Shown piece by piece: positions 7,117-13,364 of a stretch of DNA of 15,785 bases (positions are counted from its first letter, which is position 1; each line of letters starts with the position of its first letter). The position numbers and the translations under genes are program-made. The stretch comes from DASXAQ01 sp036406615 (GTDB lineage: Bacteria > Actinomycetota > UBA4738), in assembly GCA_036406615.1 (NCBI GenBank), contig DASXAQ010000105.1:1-15785 (forward strand). Reading direction: 5' to 3'. Below the pieces are notes generated by a model that made no database searches, was not told the origin of the DNA, and saw only the letters and a list, made by a program, of their open reading frames with translations.

Positions 7117-7911
7117 TCAGGACGTGACGTCCTTCCTGGTGAAGACGATCAGCGCCGCCGCAAGGAACAGCGCCGTGTAGACGGCCGCCAGCAGCAGGCC
7201 GCGCGCGATCCCGTCCCAGACGACCGGCGTGCGGAACAGGTCCGCGTACGCGAGCCACTGGTCGGAGATCAGGTACGGGTGGATCGCCCGCACGGCCGAG
7301 ATGCCGCCCAGGATCTGGCTGGCGATCGCCACCGACACGGTCGCGACGGCCGCGCCGATCCCGGAGTCGGTGAGCGTCGACAGGAACACGCCGATCGCGG
7401 CTAGGCCGGCCACGCCGATCAGGATGTATGCCATCGCGCCCACGGTGCGCATCAGCGCTGCGCCAACCGAGAGCGTGGAGCCCGAGAGCGTCGGCAGCGG
7501 CCCGAACCCGAACGCGATCAGGCCGGCCGTCAGCCCGACCAGCGTGACCCAGAGCACCGAGGCGCCGAGCTCCGTCATGACCGCGAGGTACTTCGTCACC
7601 ACCAATCGGACCCGGCCGACCGGGCGTACCAGGAGGTAGCGCAGCGTCCCGGCCGACGCCTCTCCGGCGACCGCCTCCCCGGACAGCAGGCCGGTGCCGA
7701 GCGGCAGGAAGAAGGGCTGGATCAGTGCCATGGCCGCCAGGCCGGCGAACAGCCCGTTGTGCCGGACGAGGTCGAAGAACGGCGGCCCACCGGCGCCGCC
7801 GGATGCCGTCGCCTGCAGTACCGCCGGCAGCACGGCGACCGCGGCCAGGCACGCGCCCAGGACGTACGTGCGGGGCCGGTGAAGGCTCTTCAGCAACTCG
7901 ACGCCGAACAT
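7117..7911 (-). CDS. ABC-2-type transporter permease
   Basis: A 264-residue integral membrane protein that starts with the short cytosolic MFGVELLKSLHRPRTY typical of ABC-2 permeases. About six hydrophobic segments follow. The cytosolic stretch GEAVAGEASAGTLRYLLVRPVGRVRLVVTKY contains the conserved E..xGT.ryLL.rPv.R.....K signature that couples to the ATPase. The start is ATG with GGAGG 9 bases upstream. It is encoded 28 bases after the ATPase gene and works with it as a membrane exporter, presumably as a homodimer because no second permease is present. The substrate is unknown. Members of this group move antibiotics, lipids or peptides. Confidence 0.88.
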   Translation of the reverse strand: MFGVELLKSLHRPRTYVLGACLAAVAVLPAVLQATASGGAGGPPFFDLVRHNGLFAGLAAMALIQPFFLPLGTGLLSGEAVAGEASAGTLRYLLVRPVGRVRLVVTKYLAVMTELGASVLWVTLVGLTAGLIAFGFGPLPTLSGSTLSVGAALMRTVGAMAYILIGVAGLAAIGVFLSTLTDSGIGAAVATVSVAIASQILGGISAVRAIHPYLISDQWLAYADLFRTPVVWDGIARGLLLAAVYTALFLAAALIVFTRKDVTS

Positions 7912-7939
7912 GCGGCTCAGCCTCCGTCGCGCCGGCCGG

Positions 7940-8878
7940 TCATCGCGGCGCGTCCTCGCCTTCGACGAGCGCGACGAACACGTCCTCGAGGCTGTCGTGC
8001 TCGGGCACCAGCGCGCGCACGCCCACCCCGGCCCGCACCAGCGCGGCGTTCACCTCGGCGGGATCGGCTCCTTCGGAGAGTCGGACGCGCAGCGCCGTGG
8101 ATCCGTCCGCGATCAGCGTGACATCGGACACGTCGCGCAGGGCGCGCTCGGCCCGGCCACGGTCGTCCACGTCGATGCGAAGGCGCGAGGCGCCGGCACG
8201 CAGGTTCGCCGGCGGGCCCTCGGCCACGAGTCTCCCCCGCGCGAGCACGCCGACACGGTCGCACATGGCCTCCACCTCGGACAGCAGGTGGCTCGACACG
8301 AACACCGTCACGCCGTCGTCGGCCAGCCGGCGAAGCAGTGTCCGGATCTCGCGCATCCCTTGGGGGTCCAGCCCGTTCGTCGGCTCGTCCAGGAGCAACA
8401 CGCGGGGCGCGCCGAGCAACGCGAGCCCGATGCCCAGGCGCTGGCGCATGCCCTGGCTGTACGCCTTCACCTTCTTGTCGCCGGCCGCGTCGAGGCCGAC
8501 GGTTCGAAGCACCTCGTCCACCCGCGATCGCCGGGCGTCCCGGTCGTCGGGCGGTCCGGCCGCCGCGGCGAAGTAGTCCAGGTTCCTCCTGCCGGACAGG
8601 TACATCCAGAACGCCGGCTCCTCGACCAGGGCGCCGGCCTTGCGAAGCGCACGGCCCCGCGCCGCGCCGCCGGCGAACACCGGCTCGCCGAGCACGTCGA
8701 CCTCGCCTTCGGTCGGCAGGATCAGCCCGAGCGCCATCCGAATGGTGGTGGTCTTTCCGGCGCCGTTCGGCCCGAGGAACCCGTACAGGGTCCCCTCCTC
8801 GACGGTGAGGTCCAGGTGATCGACGGCGGCGATGGCGCCGTATCGCTTGGTGAGGCCGCGGCTGGCGAGCGCGTTCAG
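7940..8878 (-). CDS. ABC transporter ATP-binding protein
   Basis: A 312-residue ATPase with every nucleotide-binding motif. Walker A is GPNGAGKT (36-43), the signature is the YSQGM variant (140-144), Walker B is VLLLDEP (160-166), the D-loop is GLDP, and the switch His197 is in SSH. The C-terminal domain of about 90 residues (RLRIDVDDRGRAERAL… to DSLEDVFVALV) is typical of drug/antibiotic-type ABC-2 ATPases. The start is unusual. The reading frame has no ATG, GTG or TTG near the expected N-terminus, but a CTG at 8878 overlaps the previous gene's stop as CTGA and has GAGG 5 bases upstream, giving LNALASRGLTKRYG as the N-terminus. It sits between the LolA-like gene and the permease gene in one operon. 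Confidence 0.9.
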   Translation of the reverse strand: MNALASRGLTKRYGAIAAVDHLDLTVEEGTLYGFLGPNGAGKTTTIRMALGLILPTEGEVDVLGEPVFAGGAARGRALRKAGALVEEPAFWMYLSGRRNLDYFAAAAGPPDDRDARRSRVDEVLRTVGLDAAGDKKVKAYSQGMRQRLGIGLALLGAPRVLLLDEPTNGLDPQGMREIRTLLRRLADDGVTVFVSSHLLSEVEAMCDRVGVLARGRLVAEGPPANLRAGASRLRIDVDDRGRAERALRDVSDVTLIADGSTALRVRLSEGADPAEVNAALVRAGVGVRALVPEHDSLEDVFVALVEGEDAPR

Positions 8879-10053
8879 GGCAGCCTCGGCGCGACCCTCT
8901 CCAGGGAGGACTGCGGTACGGCGCCCACCAGCAACCAGCTGTGATCGCCGCGGTCGACCAGCCGCGCGGAGAACAGCGTTCCGTTGAACGGCAGCAGGGC
9001 GCCGATGTCGAAGCCGCTGGCGTTCTGCAGCTCGGCGAGCGGCGGCACGCGATACGCGGTGACCGTGGCCCACCCGAAGCCGAAGACCCGCACGTACTCG
9101 CCCAGGTCGCGGTGCATCCCGGCCGACTCCGACGCCATCCGGGAGCTCGGGACTGCCGTCTCCGGTCCGCCTGCCATGGGGAGTGCGGCGGCGAACGGGA
9201 GCATGGGATGGCCCTGCGCCGGCAGCTCGACCACGCGCGCCCCGTTCGGCGGAACGAACCGGAACGTCGACGGGTCGATCGGGGCGAAGCTCACGCTCGT
9301 GAACGTCGCCGAGACCGCGGGCGACGCGGCTCCGCGCGCGAAGACCGCGATGCTGATCGGCAGCCGGGTCGCCGAGTCGATACCCATCTCGATCCGTCCG
9401 ATCAACGTCGTGTCGGTTCGAGGCTGCAGGACCAGCGTGTACGTCGGGCGGCCGGCCACCCACGCGTTCGTCGCCACCGTCACCGAGGTGGTCGGCGACA
9501 GCCCGGCCAGGGCTCGTTCGGCCAGCGTCGTCGGGCTCAGCATCCCGGCCAGTCCCTGCACGGCCTGCGGGGATCCCGCGTGCGGACGGATGCCGGCGGC
9601 GCCGGACTGCGGCGTCGGAAACGCGAGGTGGTACGCGGTGAACGACGCCGAATCCCAGGCCCAGAGGTTGGCGGGCGTGACCGTGATCGAGCGCTCGGCC
9701 GCGGGCAGCAGGTCCGCGACGCGCAGGCCGCGGCTCGAGCTCCACACGCGAAGGTCGTGGTCTCCCGAGACGTATTGCAGGACGGACGCCGGCCCGGTCA
9801 GCTCGTCGGGTCCGATGTTCGGCAGTTGCGGCAAGCCCAGGTCGATGTGCGTGCCGACGCGCCCCGAGATCGCGGGCTGCACGCGCGTCGCGCGGATCGC
9901 GGAGGCCACGAGCTCCTGCGCCGTCACCGGCGGGAGCTTCGGCGCGGACGAGGCCCTGCCCGCGAGCGCGACGCCGGCCCCGATCAACAGGGCGGCCGAC
10001 ACGGCGAGCACCAGCAGGCGACCACCGGTGGAGCGGACGAACGTGCGGGCCAT
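8875..10053 (-). CDS. LolA/RseB-like secreted or membrane-anchored protein
   Basis: A 392-residue protein with one hydrophobic segment (about 13-31) after a basic N-terminus, which acts as signal peptide or membrane anchor and has no lipobox. The exported part begins with PPVTAQELVASAIRA. It continues with alternating strands, such as LRVWSSSRGLRVADLL, and PTYTLVLQPRTDTTLIGRIEMGIDSATRLPISIAVF, the long curved-sheet pattern of LolA-like and MucB/RseB-type lipoprotein-handling proteins, where an 'RIE.wiD..t.lPl…' strand is characteristic. The ATPase gene overlaps its stop codon, so this is the first gene of a three-gene exporter operon. A periplasmic-side lipid- or lipoprotein-binding partner of the ABC transporter is a reasonable inference. 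The ATG lies 7 bases after TACAAG without a Shine-Dalgarno, so the transcript may be leaderless. Confidence 0.72.
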   Translation of the reverse strand: MARTFVRSTGGRLLVLAVSAALLIGAGVALAGRASSAPKLPPVTAQELVASAIRATRVQPAISGRVGTHIDLGLPQLPNIGPDELTGPASVLQYVSGDHDLRVWSSSRGLRVADLLPAAERSITVTPANLWAWDSASFTAYHLAFPTPQSGAAGIRPHAGSPQAVQGLAGMLSPTTLAERALAGLSPTTSVTVATNAWVAGRPTYTLVLQPRTDTTLIGRIEMGIDSATRLPISIAVFARGAASPAVSATFTSVSFAPIDPSTFRFVPPNGARVVELPAQGHPMLPFAAALPMAGGPETAVPSSRMASESAGMHRDLGEYVRVFGFGWATVTAYRVPPLAELQNASGFDIGALLPFNGTLFSARLVDRGDHSWLLVGAVPQSSLERVAPRLP

Positions 10054-10060
10054 GCGTCTA

Positions 10061-10088
10061 CTTGTAGCACGGCCGCGCGATCCGACAA
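10061..10088 (-). promoter_or_regulatory. Candidate promoter of the LolA–ABC operon
   Basis: On the minus strand TTGTCG (10088 to 10083), a 16-base spacer and TACAAG (10066 to 10061) precede the ATG at 10053 by 7 bases. The -10 match is moderate. The layout again implies leaderless initiation at or next to the start codon. Confidence 0.4.
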
Positions 10089-10089
10089 C

Positions 10090-10105
10090 CCCCGCCCGGC
10101 CGGGG
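10090..10105 (-). terminator. Possible hairpin after the racemase gene
   Basis: Two bases after the stop codon at 10108-10110, CCCCG and CGGGG can pair around a 6-base loop, with alternative registers in the same GC-rich stretch. Only TTGT follows on the minus strand, so termination strength is doubtful. The hairpin sits between the racemase gene and the promoter of the LolA–ABC operon. Confidence 0.3.
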
Positions 10106-10107
10106 CG

Positions 10108-11223
10108 TCACACCTCCTTCACAACTTCACGACGAACGGCGCAGTCGGCAAGGCGATCCGGCAGGGGTTCGACGCCGATGCCCGGCCCGGAGGGGACCCG
10201 CATCGTGCCGCCGGCTTCGAGCTCGAACGGCGGCGTGAGGTCCTGAGGGAAGTAGCGCCGGCTCGCGCTGGTGTCCCCCGGCATCGTGACCCCCGGCAGG
10301 GACGCGAGCGCCAGGTTGCCTGCGCGGCCGATACCCGTCTCCAGCATCCCGCCGATCCACACCGGCACCCCGCGGTCGCGGGCCACGTCGTGAACCCGTC
10401 GCGCTTCGAGCAGGCCGCCGACACGCCCGGGCTTGATGTTGATGACCCGGCACGCGCCGAGCTGGATCGCGGCGGCCGCGTCGTCGGCGTGGCGAATGGA
10501 CTCGTCCAGGCAGATCGGCGTGTCCAGCCGCCGCTGCAGCTCGGCGTGATCCAGCAGGTCGTCGTGGTCCAGCGGCTGTTCGATCATCACCAGGCCGAGC
10601 TCGTCGAGCGCCTCGAACAGCGGCGCGTCCCCCAACGTGTACGCCGCATTGGCGTCCACCGACAGCGGGACGTCGGGAAGCGCATCGCGGATCGCGCGCA
10701 CCACCTGCACGTCGCGCCCCGGTTCGATCTTCAGCTTGACCCGTTGGTACCCGGCGTCGAGGTACTCGCGGATCTCCTCGAGCATCGCTTCGCTTGACGC
10801 GGCGATGCCGACGCTGACGCCGCACTCGATGCGGTCTCGGACACCCCCCAGGTACGCCGACAGCCCCAGCTGCTTGGCGCGAAGCCACGCGTCCAGAACG
10901 GCGGCCTCCAGCGCGGACTTGGCCATCCGGTGCCCGCGCACCCACCCCGTTCGCGCCGCGACGTCGGCCGGATCCTCGACCGGTCCACCCCGAAACACCG
11001 AGGGAATCAGGAAGCGGGTCAGGGACTCCCATGCCCCGTCGTTCCACTCCTCGGAGTAGCGCGGCTCGGGGCTCGCCACGCACTCGCCCCACCCGACGGC
11101 CTCGTCGGCCTCCACCCGCACCAGCACCGCGCGCTTGTCGGTTTCCTCGCCGAAGCTCGTCCGGAACGGACGCACCAGCGGGATGGCGACCTCGATCAGC
11201 TCGACGGATCGGATGCGGATCAC
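10108..11223 (-). CDS. o-Succinylbenzoate synthase / N-acylamino acid racemase (enolase superfamily)
   Basis: A 371-residue enolase-superfamily enzyme of the MenC/NSAR type. The capping domain (about 1-130) precedes a barrel with the catalytic pair KLK (Lys163 and Lys165 in RVKLKI). Metal ligands are Asp190 (SVDAN), Glu215 (MIEQP) and Asp240 (CLDES). The opposite-face base is Lys264 (INIKPGR), followed by GGMLETGIGRA, which is shared by o-succinylbenzoate synthases and N-acylamino acid racemases. The start is GTG at 11223, set by AAGGAGG 4 bases upstream, and GTGA overlaps the stop of the GNAT gene. No menaquinone gene is near. Pairing with a COG3375-type acetyltransferase resembles the Geobacillus operon in which a GNAT N-succinylates D-amino acids and the racemase inverts them. 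The racemase role is therefore favoured, though many members do both reactions. Confidence 0.88.
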   Translation of the reverse strand: MIRIRSVELIEVAIPLVRPFRTSFGEETDKRAVLVRVEADEAVGWGECVASPEPRYSEEWNDGAWESLTRFLIPSVFRGGPVEDPADVAARTGWVRGHRMAKSALEAAVLDAWLRAKQLGLSAYLGGVRDRIECGVSVGIAASSEAMLEEIREYLDAGYQRVKLKIEPGRDVQVVRAIRDALPDVPLSVDANAAYTLGDAPLFEALDELGLVMIEQPLDHDDLLDHAELQRRLDTPICLDESIRHADDAAAAIQLGACRVINIKPGRVGGLLEARRVHDVARDRGVPVWIGGMLETGIGRAGNLALASLPGVTMPGDTSASRRYFPQDLTPPFELEAGGTMRVPSGPGIGVEPLPDRLADCAVRREVVKEV

Positions 11224-12071
11224 GTTGCCTCCTTGTCGGGTCGAAACGCGTAGCGCGAATCCGGCGTCATCGCGGTGGCCACGAGGCCGGCATCGAAGCA
11301 CTCGCGAAACGCCTCCGCGGCCGTCCGCCTCCATTGCTCGGCGAGCTCCGGATCGCGCGCCTTCATGGCCGTGTGGTCGCGCGGCACGGCGACGAGCACG
11401 ACGTCGCCGGTCGCATCGGCGCGGGACGCGCGGTACGGCCGCTCCCGTTCGTCCATCGCCAGGAGCACGCGGCCGTCGGCCGGCTCCTCCGGACGGCCCG
11501 CCAGGGCCCGTTCGGCCCGTTCGGACCGCAGCCGCCACACGACCTCGAACCGGTCGCTGCGGTCTCCCGCGTTCAGGCGATCGCTCATCGTGCCGTAGAA
11601 CTCGGGCCAGAACGCCGTGGCGACCGCGCCGAGCTTCACCAGGTTGAACCGGCCGTTGCGCGCGACCAGCGGGTCGTACGTCCAGCGGATCTCCGGGATG
11701 CCCGCGTCCAGGCACGCCGCGCGCTGGGCCAGCTTCAGCGCGTAGCCCACGCCGCGGTGCTGGAGCTCGGGCACGACCGCGGCCATATGGGAGTGCAGAT
11801 GGAGCCCGCCGGCCGTCCCGGCGAAGCCGAGCGCGAAGCCCACGAACCCGTCCCCCTCGCGGGCGCCGACCAGCGCGTTGCCCGAGTGCTCGAGGGCTCG
11901 GATCAGCTCCCGGTGCAGGTGCTGCGCGCCCCAGACCCGTTCGATCACGTCGTTGACGGCGTCGGCATCGTCCAGGGACGTGAGCGGCGCCACGACGACG
12001 CCGGCGCGCTTTGCGGCTTCCCGCGCGACGGCCCAGCCGTCGTTCGGCGCGGCCGCGTCAACCGGATCCAT
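11220..12071 (-). CDS. GNAT-family acyltransferase (COG3375-like)
   Basis: A 283-residue cytoplasmic protein. The N-terminal half is a GNAT domain: VGFALGFAG and HSHMAAVVPELQHRGVGYALK contain the beta4 strand and the acyl-CoA pyrophosphate loop QHRGVG (104-109). It is followed by EIRWTYDPLVARNGRFNLVKLGAVA, and WTYDPL..RN..FN..KLG is a hallmark of the COG3375 group. The C-terminal part (about 180-283) is the extension this group carries. It overlaps the racemase gene by four bases, so the two are translationally coupled. By analogy with characterised Geobacillus enzymes it may transfer a succinyl or other acyl group to D-amino acids. The third enzyme of that route, an M20-type desuccinylase, is absent from the window. 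The start is ATG with no good Shine-Dalgarno. Confidence 0.85.
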   Translation of the reverse strand: MDPVDAAAPNDGWAVAREAAKRAGVVVAPLTSLDDADAVNDVIERVWGAQHLHRELIRALEHSGNALVGAREGDGFVGFALGFAGTAGGLHLHSHMAAVVPELQHRGVGYALKLAQRAACLDAGIPEIRWTYDPLVARNGRFNLVKLGAVATAFWPEFYGTMSDRLNAGDRSDRFEVVWRLRSERAERALAGRPEEPADGRVLLAMDERERPYRASRADATGDVVLVAVPRDHTAMKARDPELAEQWRRTAAEAFRECFDAGLVATAMTPDSRYAFRPDKEAT

Positions 12072-12095
12072 CGCGCCTAGTAGATCAGAAACGCG

Positions 12096-12123
12096 ACGGG
12101 GCCCGGGATGTCCCGGGCCCCGT
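12096..12123 (-). terminator. Strong GC-rich hairpin (probable terminator)
   Basis: A perfect 13-bp inverted repeat (12096-12108 with 12111-12123) is mostly G and C, with a 2-base centre that would open to a 4-base loop. On the minus strand it is followed by CGCGTTTC, only a short T run. It lies 24 bases upstream of the GNAT start and would end transcripts coming from the small ORF region. The symmetric repeat could equally block plus-strand transcription. Confidence 0.6.
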
Positions 12124-12284
12124 TCGTCGATCCCGATTACCCGCGTGCGCTTCGGCGTTCGATACGGTGCGCCGCCCGGGTCGACCTGCCCCGGGACGCG
12201 CGGGCTCGGTGGTCTGGTTGGATTCTGCCGGGTCCTCCCCGGCGGACGGGCGAAGGAGTCACCTCCGGCCCGTCGAGGGACGGC

Positions 12285-12326
12285 TCAGCAGCCAGCCACC
12301 TCGAGGGTCGCATGCGGTAGTTGCAA
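12285..12326 (-). CDS. Candidate 13-codon small ORF with extended Shine-Dalgarno
   Basis: TTG at 12326 opens a reading frame MQLPHATLEVAGC that ends in TGA at 12285. Its credibility rests on the ribosome binding site directly before it rather than on length: AGGAGG ends 9 bases upstream and belongs to a 19-base match to the complement of the 16S 3' tail. The peptide has no membrane segment. It ends Ala-Gly-Cys, so it may be a sensing leader peptide or simply a ribosome-capture device. It is too short for homology statements. Conservation of the frame in relatives would be needed for certainty. Confidence 0.45.
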   Translation of the reverse strand: MQLPHATLEVAGC

Positions 12327-12345
12327 GCTGGACCACCTCCTTTCT
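12327..12345 (-). promoter_or_regulatory. Extended Shine-Dalgarno complementary to the entire 16S 3' tail
   Basis: The minus strand reads AGAAAGGAGGTGGTCCAGC and abuts the TTG codon. The reverse complement of the usual actinobacterial 16S 3' end differs by a single base (A instead of the second G of GTGG), which still allows a G-U pair. All 19 bases could therefore pair with 16S rRNA. An ordinary ribosome binding site pairs over 4-7 bases. Confidence 0.7.
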
Positions 12346-12357
12346 CCCGTGCCTGCC

Positions 12358-12386
12358 ATCCTGCACCCGGCACGCCGGTTCGACAA
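12358..12386 (-). promoter_or_regulatory. Candidate promoter for the small transcript
   Basis: On the minus strand TTGTCG (12386 to 12381), a 17-base spacer and CAGGAT (12363 to 12358) form a moderate sigma-70-type promoter. Initiation would fall near 12351, giving a leader of about 24 bases that contains little more than the extended Shine-Dalgarno. Confidence 0.35.
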
Positions 12387-12394
12387 GTAGCGCG

Positions 12395-12413
12395 CCACCT
12401 CGACGCGAGGTGG
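12395..12413 (-). terminator. Hairpin downstream of the GGDEF-like gene
   Basis: A perfect 8-bp stem (CCACCTCG/CGAGGTGG) with a 3-base loop lies 38 bases past the stop codon at 12451-12453. No T run follows. It may end or stabilise the GGDEF-like transcript and separates it from the candidate small transcript. Confidence 0.4.
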
Positions 12414-12450
12414 GAAGGCGAGAGCCGGCGAGCGGCGGTGTGGCGGAGGG

Positions 12451-13083
12451 TCAGGCGGCGCGCTCGAACGCGCGAGCCGACAGCATGACGTGGGGGAGCT
12501 CGCGGCGATCGAGCACGTCCTTCACCGAGGCCTGCAGGCGAAGGCACATCGACGCGGCCGCCGTCAGGTCGGCGCTCGGCAGCAGCAGCACGAGCTCGTC
12601 CGGGGCGGTGCGGTAGATGCGGTCCCCACCTCGAAGGACGAACGGAACGGCTTCGACCAGCGCCCGAAGGACGTCCTCGGCCGTCTCCTCGCCGTACGCG
12701 GAGCGGATCTCGCTCAGGGGGGAGATCTCGATCGCGGCAAGCGCGAACGCGCCCCCGTGCATCCGCCCGCGGTCCAGCCGCAGGTCACGTTCAAGTGCGG
12801 CCGCGGAGCCGGCCCCCGTGGACGGGTCGCGCATGGCGGGTTCGGCCTTGGTTGGGAAGGCCTCGCGCTTGGCGGGAGCCGGCGCCGGAGCCGACTCGCC
12901 GGCGGGCTGCTCCACCACATCCAGGACCGGAGCGGTGACGCCGTCCCAGCGCATCCCGGCAAGCGCGTCGGCCGCGCGGGGCCCGGCTCCGTCCTGCTCG
13001 TCGGCCAGCGTCAGCTGGATCCAGAGCAGCACGTCGCCGCGCTCCGTTCGGTAGGCGGTCCGGACGTCCTTCGTGTCGTTCAC
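12451..13083 (-). CDS. Degenerate GGDEF-fold protein
   Basis: A 210-residue protein. Residues 1-60 are a compact N-terminal region, and about 61-84 form an Ala/Pro-rich linker. Residues 85-185 follow the diguanylate cyclase fold: RDPSTGAGSAAALERDL matches the usual DxLTGLxNR..f..dL start, FALAAIEISPLSEIRSAYGEETAEDVLRAL matches the metal-binding strand and helix, and RIYRTAPDELVLLLPSAD matches the active-site hairpin. The key motif reads APDEL (160-164) instead of GGDEF, and the usual metal Asp residues are Glu119 and Ser121. Cyclase activity is therefore unlikely, and a ligand-binding or protein-interaction role is inferred. The start is GTG at 13083, chosen because GGGAGGG stands 5 bases upstream. 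A TTG 24 bases earlier has no such support. No membrane segment is present. Confidence 0.75.
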   Translation of the reverse strand: MNDTKDVRTAYRTERGDVLLWIQLTLADEQDGAGPRAADALAGMRWDGVTAPVLDVVEQPAGESAPAPAPAKREAFPTKAEPAMRDPSTGAGSAAALERDLRLDRGRMHGGAFALAAIEISPLSEIRSAYGEETAEDVLRALVEAVPFVLRGGDRIYRTAPDELVLLLPSADLTAAASMCLRLQASVKDVLDRRELPHVMLSARAFERAA

Positions 13084-13163
13084 GCGAGCCCTCCCATGCG
13101 AAACCAAGCCTCACCAATCATGTCGGCGCGATCGGTGGGTCGGTTTACGGGAAAGCGCGCGGG

Positions 13164-13340
13164 TTATCCGCCCTGAGGCGGCGGCAGCTCCTGCCACTCG
13201 TTCTCGTCGTAGCCGCTGCCGCGTCCCTTGAAGAACTTCACCAGCCCGGCCACGAGCGCCGCCAGCATGGCGAAGATGAAGAACTTCTTCACCTTGCCAC
13301 CCTTCTTCTTCTCCTCGGTGTCCTGAACCTCGTCGGTCAT
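13164..13340 (-). CDS. Small single-pass membrane protein, 58 residues
   Basis: ATG at 13340, preceded by GGAGGGG, opens a 58-codon frame ending in TAA. The protein starts with the charged MTDEVQDTEEKKKGGKVKK. One hydrophobic segment follows (FFIFAMLAALVAGLVKFF, about residues 20-37), and then a short acidic tail ending ENEWQELPPPQGG. The Lys cluster before the segment suggests its C-tail faces outward or toward the lipid surface, depending on insertion. Codon use matches the neighbours, with G or C in nearly every third position. It begins 24 bases after the 3' end of tRNA-Ile on the same strand, so it is probably transcribed with the tRNA and released by tRNA processing. Similar short proteins with a W-x-E-L-P-P-P tail occur in actinobacteria, but I cannot name a family. 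Confidence 0.8.
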   Translation of the reverse strand: MTDEVQDTEEKKKGGKVKKFFIFAMLAALVAGLVKFFKGRGSGYDENEWQELPPPQGG

Positions 13341-13364
13341 GTACCCCTCCCCTTCGGAATCGTG

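Larger units (their letters stand above)
12096..12351 (-). ncRNA. Candidate small transcript with tiny ORF
   Basis: This is a region of about 255 bases without a conventional gene that has the parts of an independent small transcript on the minus strand: a promoter-like sequence ending at 12358, an extended Shine-Dalgarno (12327-12345), a 13-codon ORF, a small perfect hairpin (12270-12283, 5-bp stem, loop CCTC), about 140 unassigned bases and the strong hairpin at 12096-12123. I do not recognise a named RNA family. It could be an attenuator-type leader for the GNAT–racemase operon, or a stand-alone small mRNA. Confidence 0.35.

Noticed and set aside
8879..9745. Long N-terminal extension of the ABC ATPase frame
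   Set aside because: It lies entirely within the LolA-like gene, has no ABC-related sequence, and the ATPase domain begins normally at the CTG overlap.
11224..11715. Extended start for the racemase
   Set aside because: The upstream part overlaps the GNAT gene in another frame; the AAGGAGG and GTGA overlap at 11223 fix the start.
12137..12262. A 41-codon minus-strand frame starting GTG (Arg/Pro-rich)
   Set aside because: GGAG touches the GTG with no spacing, the protein is the Arg/Pro-rich kind seen in wrong frames of GC-rich DNA, and it covers the region better explained as a leader or small RNA.
12301..12345. Plus-strand sequence ending like the 3' end of 16S rRNA, possibly an rRNA remnant
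   Set aside because: Only the last 20 bases resemble 16S. The preceding bases do not match helix 45 or the nearby conserved region, so an extended Shine-Dalgarno on the minus strand explains it better.
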